A stretch of DNA of 23,254 nt from assembly GCA_027021085.1 (NCBI GenBank), contig JALUVB010000280.1:1-23254 (forward strand). The letters run 5' to 3'. The first letter of the stretch is position 1; each line of letters starts with the position of its first letter. Positions 13,937 through 21,268 of this stretch are shown in pieces. The translations under genes and the position numbers were made by a program. Source of the stretch: a bacterium (GTDB lineage: Bacteria; CAIJMQ01; JAADFP01). Under the pieces are notes generated by a model. It was given only the letters and a program-made list of their open reading frames with translations. It searched no databases and was not told the origin of the DNA.

Positions 13937-14866
13937 TTATTCCCGGGTAGTGAGGCGTAAAAATATGTCTTCCAAAGTAATTTCTATGGGCCTGAATTCC
14001 AGTATAATCCCATTTTTTTCTACGATGCGGTGAAATATATCCTCTCTTATGTCTTTATTCTCTTCAGCTTCTATTTCCAAAATAGTAAGGCTGTCTGTAA
14101 GTGATACTTTCACCTTTTTAACCCCTTTGATTTTCTTTAGCATTTCACTCTGGGAAGGGGAGAAGTTCTTTAATCTCAGGAAATATTTCAATCCCTGGCT
14201 AATCTTGCGGGACAGGTTTTCCGGCGTGCCTTCTGCTTTTATCTCTCCCTGGTCAATTATCACCACCCGGTCGGAGGTAACTTCTACCTCGGGGAGTATA
14301 TGGCTGGAAAGGATTATGGTCCTCTTCCCGCGCCAGCTTTTTATGAGTTCTCTTATCTCGATTATTTGCTTTGGGTCAAGTCCCGAAGTTGGTTCGTCAA
14401 GCAATAATACTTCGGGGTCATTTACCAGAGAGGCAGCTAATCCTGTTCTCTGTCTATATCCGCGGGAAACATGGGAAAGGAGGCGGTGAGCCACTGAGTT
14501 GAGACCGGTGGCTTCTATAGCCATCTCCACTTTCTTTTTTCTTTCTTTTCTATTAACTCCCTTAATCTCTGCTACAAAACTCAGGTAATCTTTCACCCGC
14601 ATCTCGGGATAAATAGGCGGATTTTCCGGCAGGTATCCTATGCGTTTTTTAATCTCCCGGGCATTCTCAAAGATGTCTAACCCGCCAATCTTTATTTCTC
14701 CTTCGTTCGGCGGGAAAAAACCAGAAATTACTCTCAGGGTAGTGGTTTTGCCTGCTGCATTGGGTCCGAGGAATCCGAGAATCTCTCCCTTTTTAACAGA
14801 AAAACTTATCCCTTTTAAGGCAAGGAAATTACCGTAATACTTTGTAATTCCTCGCACCTGAATCAT
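13937..14866 (-). CDS. ABC-2-type exporter ATPase, GldA/NatA-like, without a permease
   Basis: A 309-residue ATPase of the ABC-2 exporter class. Walker A is GPNAAGKT (34-41), with Ala where Gly is usual but the Lys and Thr intact. Next come Q-loop-region GYLPENPPIYPEMRVKDYL, signature VSRGYRQR (133-140, the form seen in gliding-type GldA and NatA relatives), Walker B VLLLDEP (153-159) and switch His189. A C-terminal domain of about 90 residues follows, as in GldA-like proteins, ending with EITLEDIFLRLT. The start overlaps the TrkA-like gene's stop as ATGA. The membrane permease normally found next to such ATPases is missing: downstream is a 205-base gap and then accD. It may act with a permease encoded elsewhere. 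The cargo is unknown. Confidence 0.9.
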   Translation of the reverse strand: MIQVRGITKYYGNFLALKGISFSVKKGEILGFLGPNAAGKTTTLRVISGFFPPNEGEIKIGGLDIFENAREIKKRIGYLPENPPIYPEMRVKDYLSFVAEIKGVNRKERKKKVEMAIEATGLNSVAHRLLSHVSRGYRQRTGLAASLVNDPEVLLLDEPTSGLDPKQIIEIRELIKSWRGKRTIILSSHILPEVEVTSDRVVIIDQGEIKAEGTPENLSRKISQGLKYFLRLKNFSPSQSEMLKKIKGVKKVKVSLTDSLTILEIEAEENKDIREDIFHRIVEKNGIILEFRPIEITLEDIFLRLTTRE

Positions 14867-15528
14867 AGCTTACCTCCGGTAATTTTTTCCAGGGAGGAAT
14901 TTGCTGCGATGACTACCAGGATATCCCCTTCTTCGATTTTGTAATCAGGGGAAGGGATGTTGTCTATTTCTTCGCTTTTGCTGGTTTTCTTTTTTATGGC
15001 TACAACATTAATCCCGTATCTTTTTCTCATATCCAGGTCAGAGAGTTTTTTCCCGATAAATTCGAGCGGAGTTTCAATACGGGCTATAGAATACTGGGGA
15101 GAAAGAGGAATAAAATCTAAAAGCGAAGGGAAAAGAAGCTTCTGTGCCAGCCTTTTCCCCATTTCCTCATCGGGCAATATTACCTCGTTGACTCCTATTT
15201 TCTTCAGGATTTCCTTTTGAATCTTGGTGTTGGCTCTTCCTATTACCTTGGCAATTCCCAGCTGCCGCAGGTTCACTGCGGTAAGGAGGTTTGCTTCAAA
15301 GTCTTCCCGTATGCATACCACGGCAGTATCTACATTCTCAATTCCCTGGGCACGTAGAGCATCTATCTCTGTAGAGTCTATTGCTACAGCAAGAGCTACC
15401 TTGTCTTTTATCTCTTCTATCTTCCTGGTGTCTTTGTCTATGGCTAAAACTTCTGCTCCCTTATCCGAGAGCGTAATAGCCACCGAAAAGCCGAACCTGC
15501 CCAATCCAATTACTGCTATCCTTTTCAT
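14863..15528 (-). CDS. TrkA/KtrA-like RCK protein (potassium channel regulatory subunit)
   Basis: A 221-residue cytosolic gating subunit for Trk/Ktr potassium uptake. An RCK-N Rossmann domain (about 1-125) has GLGRFG (8-13) and the acidic end of strand 2 in VLAIDKD, which favours NAD(H) or adenine-nucleotide binding. An RCK-C ligand domain fills about 135-215 (ARIETPLEFIGKKLSDL, then EEGDILVVIA). The length matches single-RCK-pair KtrA proteins, not the double TrkA of E. coli. The membrane partner TrkH/KtrB is not in the window. AAGG stands 6 bases before the ATG. It is the first gene of a two-gene unit with the ABC ATPase and diverges from murA across 82 bases. Confidence 0.88.
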   Translation of the reverse strand: MKRIAVIGLGRFGFSVAITLSDKGAEVLAIDKDTRKIEEIKDKVALAVAIDSTEIDALRAQGIENVDTAVVCIREDFEANLLTAVNLRQLGIAKVIGRANTKIQKEILKKIGVNEVILPDEEMGKRLAQKLLFPSLLDFIPLSPQYSIARIETPLEFIGKKLSDLDMRKRYGINVVAIKKKTSKSEEIDNIPSPDYKIEEGDILVVIAANSSLEKITGGKL

Positions 15529-15562
15529 CTCTACCTTCTCATTTTATAAAAGATTAACCATC

Positions 15563-15591
15563 TTTACAAACAGCAAGGGTTATTATACTAT
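15563..15591 (+). promoter_or_regulatory. Promoter for the murA-hisD-manC-nadC operon
   Basis: TTTACA (15563-15568) and TACTAT (15586-15591) are 17 bases apart; the overlapping TATACT (15584-15589) is an alternative -10 with a 15-base spacer. The predicted start near 15596-15598 gives a leader of only about 13-15 bases, with no clear Shine-Dalgarno before the murA ATG. The opposite strand of this 82-base region must also hold the trkA-side promoter, for which I see only a poor candidate. Confidence 0.45.
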
Positions 15592-15610
15592 AAAACAGCA
15601 TTAAGAAAAA

Positions 15611-16873
15611 ATGAAGAAAATAATCGTAGAAGGCGGGGTATCGTTACAGGGCGAAGTGCAAATCTCAGGCTCAAAAAATGCTGTCCTGCCCATAATGGCT
15701 GCTACTCTCCTTTACCCTGATATTTATACCATTTCCCGTATTCCCCATCTCAAAGATGTTAGAACCATGTCTTCTCTGCTGGAGGTATTGGGAGCACAAA
15801 TAGAAAACAAGGGTGATACTTGTGTAATCGATACACGGGAGGTAAATAGGTGGGAGGCACCCTACGAGATAGTGAGCACCATGAGGGCTTCCGTGTGTGT
15901 GCTGGGTCCGCTTCTGGCAAGATTTGGCAGGGCAAAGGTATCCTATCCGGGCGGATGTGTGATAGGGACGCGTCCCATTGATTTGCACTTGAAGGGGATG
16001 AGGATGTTAGGGGCTGAGGTAAGCATGGAAGATGGGTATGTATATGTGGAATCTTCCCGTCTCAAAGGAAGGAGGATATACCTGGGGGGTGCTTTTGGCC
16101 CCACGGTGCTGGGTACGGCAAACGTGATGATGGCGGCGGTAAAGGCAGAAGGGGAGACAGTTATTGAGAATGCTGCATGTGAGCCGGAAGTTGTTGACCT
16201 GGGTAATTTCCTGCTGAAAATGGGGGGTGATATCAGGGGGCTGGGTGGTCCTACTATCACTATACGGGGAGTAAATAGTCTCAAGGGGGCAGATTACCGG
16301 GTGATACCGGACCGTATAGAGGCAGGAACATATATCTTAGCCGGAGTGATTACCGAAGGTAAAGTGAGGGTAAAGGATGTTGTACCTGCGCATCTTTCTT
16401 CCTTCCTGGATGCCCTTTCCAGCACGGGATGTAAGATTGAGGAAGGGGAGGACTGGGTAATGGTGTCCAGGGAAGGCAATCCCTCTCCCCTCCAGATAAC
16501 CACTCTTCCTTACCCGGGTTTCCCCACTGACCTTCAGGCGCAAATGACAGTATATTTGACTACTCTTCCGGGGATAAGCATTGTGCAGGAACGGGTTTTC
16601 CCCGACAGGTTTATGCATGTGGCAGAGCTTTTACGCATGGGAGCAAAGATAATGAGAGAAGGGCCCAAGGCATTTGTCATGGGCCCTACACAGCTCATTG
16701 GGGCTCCGGTAATGGCCTCTGACCTCAGAGCATCGGCAGCCCTGGTGCTGGCAGGCTTAAGGGCCAGGGGTAAAACAGTGATAAGCAGGATCTATCATAT
16801 TGATAGAGGTTACGAGGAAATAGAGAAAAAACTTTCATTACTGGGAGCAAAAATAAGGAGAGAGGAAGAATGA
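15611..16873 (+). CDS. UDP-N-acetylglucosamine 1-carboxyvinyltransferase MurA
   Basis: Adds enolpyruvate from PEP to UDP-GlcNAc, the first committed step of peptidoglycan, in the cytoplasm. At 420 residues it is full length. Lys22-Asn23 lie in GSKNAVLP, and the reactive Cys116 in PGGCVIGTRPID is the residue attacked by fosfomycin, so it should be a drug-sensitive form rather than the Asp variant. Also present are DRIEAGTY, PGFPTDLQAQ and ENRF-like ERVFPDRFMHV, then DLRASAALVLAGL. The N-terminal MKKIIVEGG start is typical. It is the first gene of a four-gene operon; its stop overlaps hisD as ATGA. Confidence 0.97.
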   Translation: MKKIIVEGGVSLQGEVQISGSKNAVLPIMAATLLYPDIYTISRIPHLKDVRTMSSLLEVLGAQIENKGDTCVIDTREVNRWEAPYEIVSTMRASVCVLGPLLARFGRAKVSYPGGCVIGTRPIDLHLKGMRMLGAEVSMEDGYVYVESSRLKGRRIYLGGAFGPTVLGTANVMMAAVKAEGETVIENAACEPEVVDLGNFLLKMGGDIRGLGGPTITIRGVNSLKGADYRVIPDRIEAGTYILAGVITEGKVRVKDVVPAHLSSFLDALSSTGCKIEEGEDWVMVSREGNPSPLQITTLPYPGFPTDLQAQMTVYLTTLPGISIVQERVFPDRFMHVAELLRMGAKIMREGPKAFVMGPTQLIGAPVMASDLRASAALVLAGLRARGKTVISRIYHIDRGYEEIEKKLSLLGAKIRREEE

Positions 16874-18120
16874 AGGTGTGGAAGGAAAGTAAAAGGTTAA
16901 AGGAGAGGAAAGCGTTTCCCGGCGAACTGGAGCACAGAGTAAGAGAAATTATCCGGGAAGTGCGGGAGAAGGGAGATAAAGCAATCAGGGAATTTACCAG
17001 AAGGTTTGATGGATTGGAATTGGATTCGTTTGAGGTGGAACGGAGAGAAATAGAAGAAAGTGCCAGTCTTCTGAAGGAAGAAGAAAGAGAAACCTTGAAG
17101 GAGCTAAAGAGAAGGATAGAAGATTTTTCCCTGCAAGAGAAGAGAAGATACACCTCCTATTCATGCGGCGAGAAAAATGTAAAACTGGGTAAAATATTTG
17201 TCCCCCTGGACAGAGTAGGAGTATATGTGCCGGGAGGCAAAGTTCCCTTACCATCCTCTCTTCTTATGGCTAACATCCCGGCCAGGATTGCCGGGGTAAA
17301 AAAAATTGTAGTGGCCACTCCCCCGCAAAAAGCAGGAAAAATACATCCTTCCATACTCTATGCAGCAAAGATTTCCCAGGTAGATGCTGTATACAGCATA
17401 GGAGGGGCGCAAGCCGTGGCAGCACTTGCCTTTGGGACGGAGACTATCTCAGCAGTGGAGAAAGTTGTGGGGCCGGGAAACGTATACGTCACTCTGGCGA
17501 AAAAGTTAATTTTTGGAGAGGTGGGGATAGATATGTTAGCCGGTCCTTCGGAGGTAGTGGTGATAGCTGATGAAGATATGCCGGGGGAATGGGTTAAATC
17601 CGACCTTTTGAGTCAGTTGGAGCATGGAGTGGGTTCCATAGGGATTCTTATTACTACTTCCCCTACCTTGCCATCCTGGATTAGCAAGGAAATGACAAGG
17701 TTAGAGGGGAACCTCCGGGCAGCCTGGGAAGCAGGGGGTGGTATATACCAGGTGGAAACTGTAGAGGAGGGAATAAATTTAGCGAATGATATTGCTCCAG
17801 AGCATCTTGTCCTGGGAGTAAAAGAAGCCGAGATCTGGGTAAAAAAGGTTAAAAAAGCTGGCACGGTTTTCCTGGGATACCTTTCTCCTGTGTGTGCGGG
17901 AGATTTGGCCGTAGGAGTGAATCATATACTGCCCACGGGTGGGAATGCTTCTTTTTCTTCTCCCCTGGGAGTAAAGGATTTTATAAAGGAAATCAACACG
18001 GTCAACCTGAACAAAGAAGGATTGGAGGAGATAAATTCTCTGGTGGAAACTCTGGCACGCCTGGAAGGTTTACCTTTACATGCCCGGGAAATAAAATGCA
18101 GAAGGGAGGGTTTAAAATGA
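16870..18120 (+). CDS. Histidinol dehydrogenase HisD
   Basis: Oxidises L-histidinol in two NAD-dependent steps to L-histidine, the last reactions of that pathway. The 416 residues are normal. The family signature region GPGNVYVTLAKKLIFGEVGIDMLAGPSEV is at 201-229. Zinc ligands are Gln249 and His252 (SQLEHG), Asp345 (CAGD) and His404 (LPLHARE). The catalytic pair Glu311-His312 is in PEHL, and HILPTGG is present. The N-terminal 95 residues are unusually charged (many Lys, Arg, Glu). No other his gene is in the window; here it is wedged between murA and manC with ATGA overlaps on both sides. A role outside histidine synthesis is possible but not indicated by its intact active site. Confidence 0.96.
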   Translation: MKVWKESKRLKERKAFPGELEHRVREIIREVREKGDKAIREFTRRFDGLELDSFEVERREIEESASLLKEEERETLKELKRRIEDFSLQEKRRYTSYSCGEKNVKLGKIFVPLDRVGVYVPGGKVPLPSSLLMANIPARIAGVKKIVVATPPQKAGKIHPSILYAAKISQVDAVYSIGGAQAVAALAFGTETISAVEKVVGPGNVYVTLAKKLIFGEVGIDMLAGPSEVVVIADEDMPGEWVKSDLLSQLEHGVGSIGILITTSPTLPSWISKEMTRLEGNLRAAWEAGGGIYQVETVEEGINLANDIAPEHLVLGVKEAEIWVKKVKKAGTVFLGYLSPVCAGDLAVGVNHILPTGGNASFSSPLGVKDFIKEINTVNLNKEGLEEINSLVETLARLEGLPLHAREIKCRREGLK

Positions 18121-19172
18121 GAGTATGCAGCGTGATTATAGCCGGGGGAATCGGTGAGAGACTCTGGCCCCTTTCCAGGGAGAATCTTCCCAAGCAGATG
18201 TTGTGCCTGTGTGAAAAAGAGACCTTGATAGAAGCTGCCATAAAAAGGATTGAGCCTCTTTCCGGAAAGGAGGGGATATTGATATTTACTTCCCGCTCTC
18301 TCAAACCCCACCTGGAAAGAGCACTGCCTTATATTAACCCGGAAAATATTATAGGTGAGCCGTGCAGGAGGAACACAGGCCCGGCTATTGGGCTGGCTGC
18401 TTACTGGATAGAGAAAAATTTTGGAGAAGCAGTTATGGTGATTCTCCCCTCTGACCACTTTATAAAGGAAACAGAAAAATTCAGAAAAGTTATGAACCGG
18501 GGGGTGAATGCAGCCCGGGAAAATGATGCGCTGGTAACGGTAGGGATTACGCCTGATCGTCCGGAGACCGGTTACGGCTACATAGAGAGGGGAGAAAAGG
18601 TAGAAGAGGGAGTATGGAAGGTGGCAAGATTTATAGAAAAGCCCTCGCTGGAGAAAGCCCGGGAATTTGTTTCATCCTCTGCATTTTTGTGGAATAGCGG
18701 TATGTTGATTGGGAAGACTTCTACCGTTCTGAAAAACATAAAATTGTACCTTCCTTCCGTTTTCCAGGGACTGGAGGAAGTGTTACAGGAAAAGAAAAGC
18801 TTGCAGGAAGTTTACCCCACCTTTCCTGATATTTCCTTTGACTACGGAGTGCTGGAAAAAAGTAAAGATGTATTGATGGTGGAGGGTGAGTTTTTCTGGG
18901 ACGATGTGGGGAATTGGTCGGCCATGGAAAGGATTCTGCAGAAAGATAAAAAGGGTAACGCAAAGAGAGGATTATCCTTGACCCTTGATTCCTGCGACCT
19001 TATTATCTGGGGGCAGGAAGGTAAACTCGTGGCTACCCTGGGGGTAAAAGATTTAATTATCGTAGATACTCCTGATGCTTTACTGGTGATGGATAAGGGC
19101 AGAGCACAGGAAGTTAAGAAAATAGTTGCCCGCTTAAGGGAAGAGAAAGAGAAATTTGAGAAGTACCTATGA
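18117..19172 (+). CDS. Mannose-1-phosphate guanylyltransferase (ManC/GMP type)
   Basis: Makes GDP-mannose from mannose-1-phosphate and GTP, for surface glycans. From ATG 18117 it has 351 residues, the length of single-domain GMPs that lack the isomerase domain. Nucleotide-binding loop GGIGERLWPLSRENLPKQ (10-27) has the Arg and Lys expected; LPSDH (110-114) carries the metal-binding Asp; TGYGYIE (151-157), FIEKP (172-176), FLWNSGM (190-196) and DDVGNW (262-267) are family motifs. An upstream in-frame reading to 17892 lies wholly inside hisD and is rejected: AAGGGAGGG stands before ATG 18117, which overlaps the hisD stop as ATGA. The sugar specificity is by family resemblance. Confidence 0.93.
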   Translation: MRVCSVIIAGGIGERLWPLSRENLPKQMLCLCEKETLIEAAIKRIEPLSGKEGILIFTSRSLKPHLERALPYINPENIIGEPCRRNTGPAIGLAAYWIEKNFGEAVMVILPSDHFIKETEKFRKVMNRGVNAARENDALVTVGITPDRPETGYGYIERGEKVEEGVWKVARFIEKPSLEKAREFVSSSAFLWNSGMLIGKTSTVLKNIKLYLPSVFQGLEEVLQEKKSLQEVYPTFPDISFDYGVLEKSKDVLMVEGEFFWDDVGNWSAMERILQKDKKGNAKRGLSLTLDSCDLIIWGQEGKLVATLGVKDLIIVDTPDALLVMDKGRAQEVKKIVARLREEKEKFEKYL

Positions 19173-20017
19173 AAAAGCAAGCACAGCAACTTATTGAGAT
19201 AGCTTTGCAGGAAGATGTTGGCAAAGGAGATGTGACCACCGAATTGCTTTTCCCTTCCCCGGTTGTTTGTCGGGGAGAGATAGTGGCAAAGGAAAAGGGT
19301 ATTGTTTGCGGGTTGGAAATTGTAAGGGAGGTATTTCTTCGCCTGGATTCATCTCTTACCTTTTCTTCTCTTAAAGAGGAGGGAGCAAGGGTGGAAAAAG
19401 GAGAAAAGGTGATGCTGGTGGAGGGAGACGGGAGGAATATTTTGAAGGGTGAGAGGGTAGCTCTGAATTTCCTGGGACATCTTTCCGGAATAGCTACCCA
19501 AACAAAGAATTTTGTAGAGAAAGTTAAGGATTTACCTGTTTATATCCTGGACACCAGAAAAACCACCCCTGCCTGGCGGGAATTGGAGAAATACGCGGTG
19601 CGAACAGGAGGGGGTAAAAATCATCGCATGGGACTTTATGACATGGTGCTTATAAAAGATAACCATCTTGCAATCCTGGGAGGGGAAAGAAAAGAGGCGA
19701 TAAGAAAAGCGCTCAGGGCTTCTTGTGGTAAAGGATTTAAGGTAGAGATAGAGGTGGAGAGCCTGGAAGAGGCCCTCGTTGCTGCAGAGGGAGGAGCTGA
19801 CATTATTATGCTGGATAATATGAACAAGGAAGAAATTCTTGCAGCAGTGGAAAGAATCCGTGAAAAGAACAGCAAAGTAATCATTGAAGTTTCCGGAAGG
19901 GTTAACCTGGCCACGGTGCGTGAATTTGCCCTTACCGGAATAGATTGGATATCAGTGGGGAAAATAACGCATTCTGCTCCTGTCCTGGATTTTTCCCTTG
20001 ACCTTTACCCTTTGTGA
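19169..20017 (+). CDS. Nicotinate-nucleotide pyrophosphorylase (carboxylating) NadC
   Basis: Converts quinolinate and PRPP to nicotinate mononucleotide, CO2 and pyrophosphate, the entry into NAD from de novo synthesis. The 282 residues are normal length for the hexameric or dimeric type II fold. Motifs: EDVGKGDVTTE (15-25), the helix KGERVALNFLGHLSGIAT, TRKTTP (129-134), GGGKNHRMGLYDMVLIKDNH (147-166, phosphate and quinolinate contacts), EVE at 193-196, LDNM (215-218) and ISVGKITHSA. NadA and NadB are not here. It overlaps manC by ATGA and is the last gene of the operon; beyond it lies repeat DNA with no convincing terminator. Confidence 0.96.
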   Translation: MKKQAQQLIEIALQEDVGKGDVTTELLFPSPVVCRGEIVAKEKGIVCGLEIVREVFLRLDSSLTFSSLKEEGARVEKGEKVMLVEGDGRNILKGERVALNFLGHLSGIATQTKNFVEKVKDLPVYILDTRKTTPAWRELEKYAVRTGGGKNHRMGLYDMVLIKDNHLAILGGERKEAIRKALRASCGKGFKVEIEVESLEEALVAAEGGADIIMLDNMNKEEILAAVERIREKNSKVIIEVSGRVNLATVREFALTGIDWISVGKITHSAPVLDFSLDLYPL

Positions 20018-20037
20018 GTTTTTCCCTGAAGTTAGGT

Positions 20038-20051
20038 TATAGACTATAGAC
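20038..20051 (+). repeat. Two-unit heptamer, family C
   Basis: TATAGAC twice in tandem, then TGGG. It is the reverse-complement orientation of the array at 101-135. It starts 20 bases after the nadC stop and opens the 489-base repeat-filled gap 20018-20506, in which I see no gene. Confidence 0.7.
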
Positions 20052-20080
20052 TGGGAAAGGGAAGATGCAAGATGTAAAAA

Positions 20081-20094
20081 GTAGTGAGTAGCGG
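20081..20094 (+). repeat. Two-unit heptamer, family A
   Basis: GTAGTGA followed by GTAGCGG, the two alternating forms of family A seen at 2-29 and 20284-20311. Confidence 0.7.
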
Positions 20095-20101
20095 GGAATT
20101 T

Positions 20102-20163
20102 TAGACTTTAGACCATAGACCTGAGACTTTAGACTGGGAGATAGTGAGCAGTGAATAGTGAAT
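20102..20163 (+). repeat. Heptamer arrays of families C and B in tandem
   Basis: Five period-7 units of family C (TAGACTT, TAGACCA, TAGACCT, GAGACTT, TAGACTG at 20102-20136), a 6-base linker, then three units of family B (AGTGAGC, AGTGAAT, AGTGAAT at 20143-20163). Each unit keeps its core and varies at the last bases, which suggests old duplications that have since drifted. Confidence 0.85.
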
Positions 20164-20171
20164 AGATGGCT

Positions 20172-20200
20172 GGTATCCTGGTATCTTGGTAATCCTGGTA
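20172..20200 (+). repeat. Octamer array GGTATCYT
   Basis: GGTATCCT, GGTATCTT, GGTAATCCT (one base longer), then GGTA. This family has period 8, unlike the heptamers around it. It recurs at 20369-20392. Confidence 0.75.
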
Positions 20201-20254
20201 TAACTTTGAGGGATGTTAGGATTTGCAAGAATGACAAGCAACCAGTCCACCTGT

Positions 20255-20276
20255 CATGCCTGCGGAAGCAGGCATG
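20255..20276. repeat. Perfect hairpin with GGAA tetraloop
   Basis: CATGCCTGC (20255-20263) pairs perfectly with GCAGGCATG (20268-20276) around GGAA, a GNRA-type loop. The flanks read CTGT on the left and CAGG on the right. Palindromes of this look (TGTCATGCC...GGCAT.CAGG) are common as dispersed repeats in many bacterial genomes. No T-run follows, so a terminator role is unlikely. Confidence 0.8.
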
Positions 20277-20283
20277 CAGGAAA

Positions 20284-20363
20284 GTAGTGAGTAGCGGGTA
20301 GTGAGTAGCGAGGGGAAGGATAGTAAACAGTAAATAGTGAACAGTAAGCAGTGAACAGTGAAT
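20284..20363 (+). repeat. Second copy of the composite heptamer array
   Basis: Four family-A units (GTAGTGA, GTAGCGG, GTAGTGA, GTAGCGA at 20284-20311), linker GGGGAAGGAT (20312-20321), then six family-B units (AGTAAAC, AGTAAAT, AGTGAAC, AGTAAGC, AGTGAAC, AGTGAAT at 20322-20363). It matches 2-73 in order and orientation, with a linker one base longer and one more B unit. Confidence 0.9.
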
Positions 20364-20368
20364 TTCCC

Positions 20369-20392
20369 GGTATCTTAGTATCCTGGTTTCTT
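20369..20392 (+). repeat. Octamer array, second copy
   Basis: GGTATCTT, AGTATCCT, GGTTTCTT: three period-8 units related to those at 20172-20196, directly after the heptamer array. Confidence 0.7.
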
Positions 20393-20414
20393 GCCCGCAT
20401 GTCATGTCCGTATG

Positions 20415-20440
20415 CTCCCGACCCCGATTTATATCGGGAG
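20415..20440. repeat. Inverted repeat with two alternative stems
   Basis: CTCCCGA (20415-20421) can pair with TCGGGAG (20434-20440), or CCCGAT (20423-20428) with ATCGGG (20433-20438) around TTAT; the two stems exclude each other. The inner hairpin is the same as at 7163-7176. It lies 67 bases before birA. Confidence 0.75.
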
Positions 20441-20506
20441 GAGGGCAGGCGGGTATCCAGCACAGGCAACCTTAAAAGTTGCATATGGCGTTAGTTAATA
20501 GGGAAA

Positions 20507-21229
20507 ATGACATATAAAACATTCTTCTATTCCGAGGTCTCTTCCACCCGGGAAGTTGCGCGTCAGATTATACGGAACGGGGAAAAGGAAAGTTTTGTCG
20601 TGGTAGCAGAGAAGCAGGTTTCCGGGAGGGGACGGGGAAAAAGAATCTGGTGTTCTCCTCCGGGCGGAGTTTACCTCTCCATAGCTATTCCCTCTTCAGA
20701 AATTACAGAAAAGGGCTTATCATTTCTTTCTGCCTGGGTGGTAGCGGAAAGTATAAAAGAAGAGACATCAATTACTCCCCGGGTAAAGTGGCCTAATGAT
20801 ATACTTATACAAAATAAAAAAATCTCCGGGATATTAGTGGAGACAGGAAGGGGTAAGAGGGCTTTCTCCCTCATAGGAATAGGTATTAACCTGAATTCCC
20901 GAAAAGAAGATTTCCCTGCTTACCTGAGGGAAAGAATAGTTTCTCTTAAGGATGTTGCAGGGAGAGAAATTCACCCGGAACACTTTTTGCACCTTCTTTT
21001 AGATAACTTTTTTCAGGGCTTAAAATCATTGAAAGAAAAAGGCTTTTCCTATATACTTAACAAATGGTTAGAGTTCTCGCTGCCCCTGGGAGAACCAATA
21101 ACCTTCCACTCTGCTTCCCGCGTAATAAAAGGCTTATACTGGGGAGTAGGAGGAGAGGGGGAGTTGTATATTCGCACCATGGAAGGGAAAATCCTCTCTT
21201 TTGAAGAGGGCGAGATAATAAATAATTAA
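20507..21229 (+). CDS. Biotin--[acetyl-CoA-carboxylase] ligase, BirA without HTH
   Basis: Activates biotin with ATP to biotinyl-AMP and attaches it to the biotin carrier lysine of acetyl-CoA carboxylase and similar enzymes. The 240 residues begin straight in the catalytic domain. The biotin/AMP loop GRGRGKRIWCSPPGG is at 40-54, KWPNDI (94-99) holds the catalytic Lys, and GIGINLNS follows. A small C-terminal SH3-like cap covers about 190-240. The N-terminal winged helix of E. coli BirA is absent, so it cannot repress biotin genes that way. The start ATG has only a weak AGGG upstream. It follows the repeat gap and probably starts the birA-coaX-guaB3 unit. Its product is needed by the enzyme of which accD encodes a part. 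Confidence 0.94.
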   Translation: MTYKTFFYSEVSSTREVARQIIRNGEKESFVVVAEKQVSGRGRGKRIWCSPPGGVYLSIAIPSSEITEKGLSFLSAWVVAESIKEETSITPRVKWPNDILIQNKKISGILVETGRGKRAFSLIGIGINLNSRKEDFPAYLRERIVSLKDVAGREIHPEHFLHLLLDNFFQGLKSLKEKGFSYILNKWLEFSLPLGEPITFHSASRVIKGLYWGVGGEGELYIRTMEGKILSFEEGEIINN

Positions 21230-21253
21230 GTTTTAATTTATTCCCCTTGTATC

Positions 21254-21260
21254 GGGAGGG
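21254..21260 (+). promoter_or_regulatory. Ribosome binding site for coaX (GTG start)
   Basis: GGGAGGG ends 8 bases before GTG 21269. It supports GTG as the true start, which keeps the conserved MIITVDIGNT N-terminus whole. Confidence 0.75.
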
Positions 21261-21268
21261 AAATTCCG

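Noticed and set aside
17892-18116. N-terminal extension of the GDP-mannose pyrophosphorylase frame
   Set aside because: It is inside hisD in another frame, and the conserved protein begins at ATG 18117 with a good ribosome site and an ATGA overlap.
20018-20060. Rho-independent terminator after nadC
   Set aside because: TTTCCC and GGGAAA could pair, but the loop is about 26 bases and no T-run follows the 3' arm.
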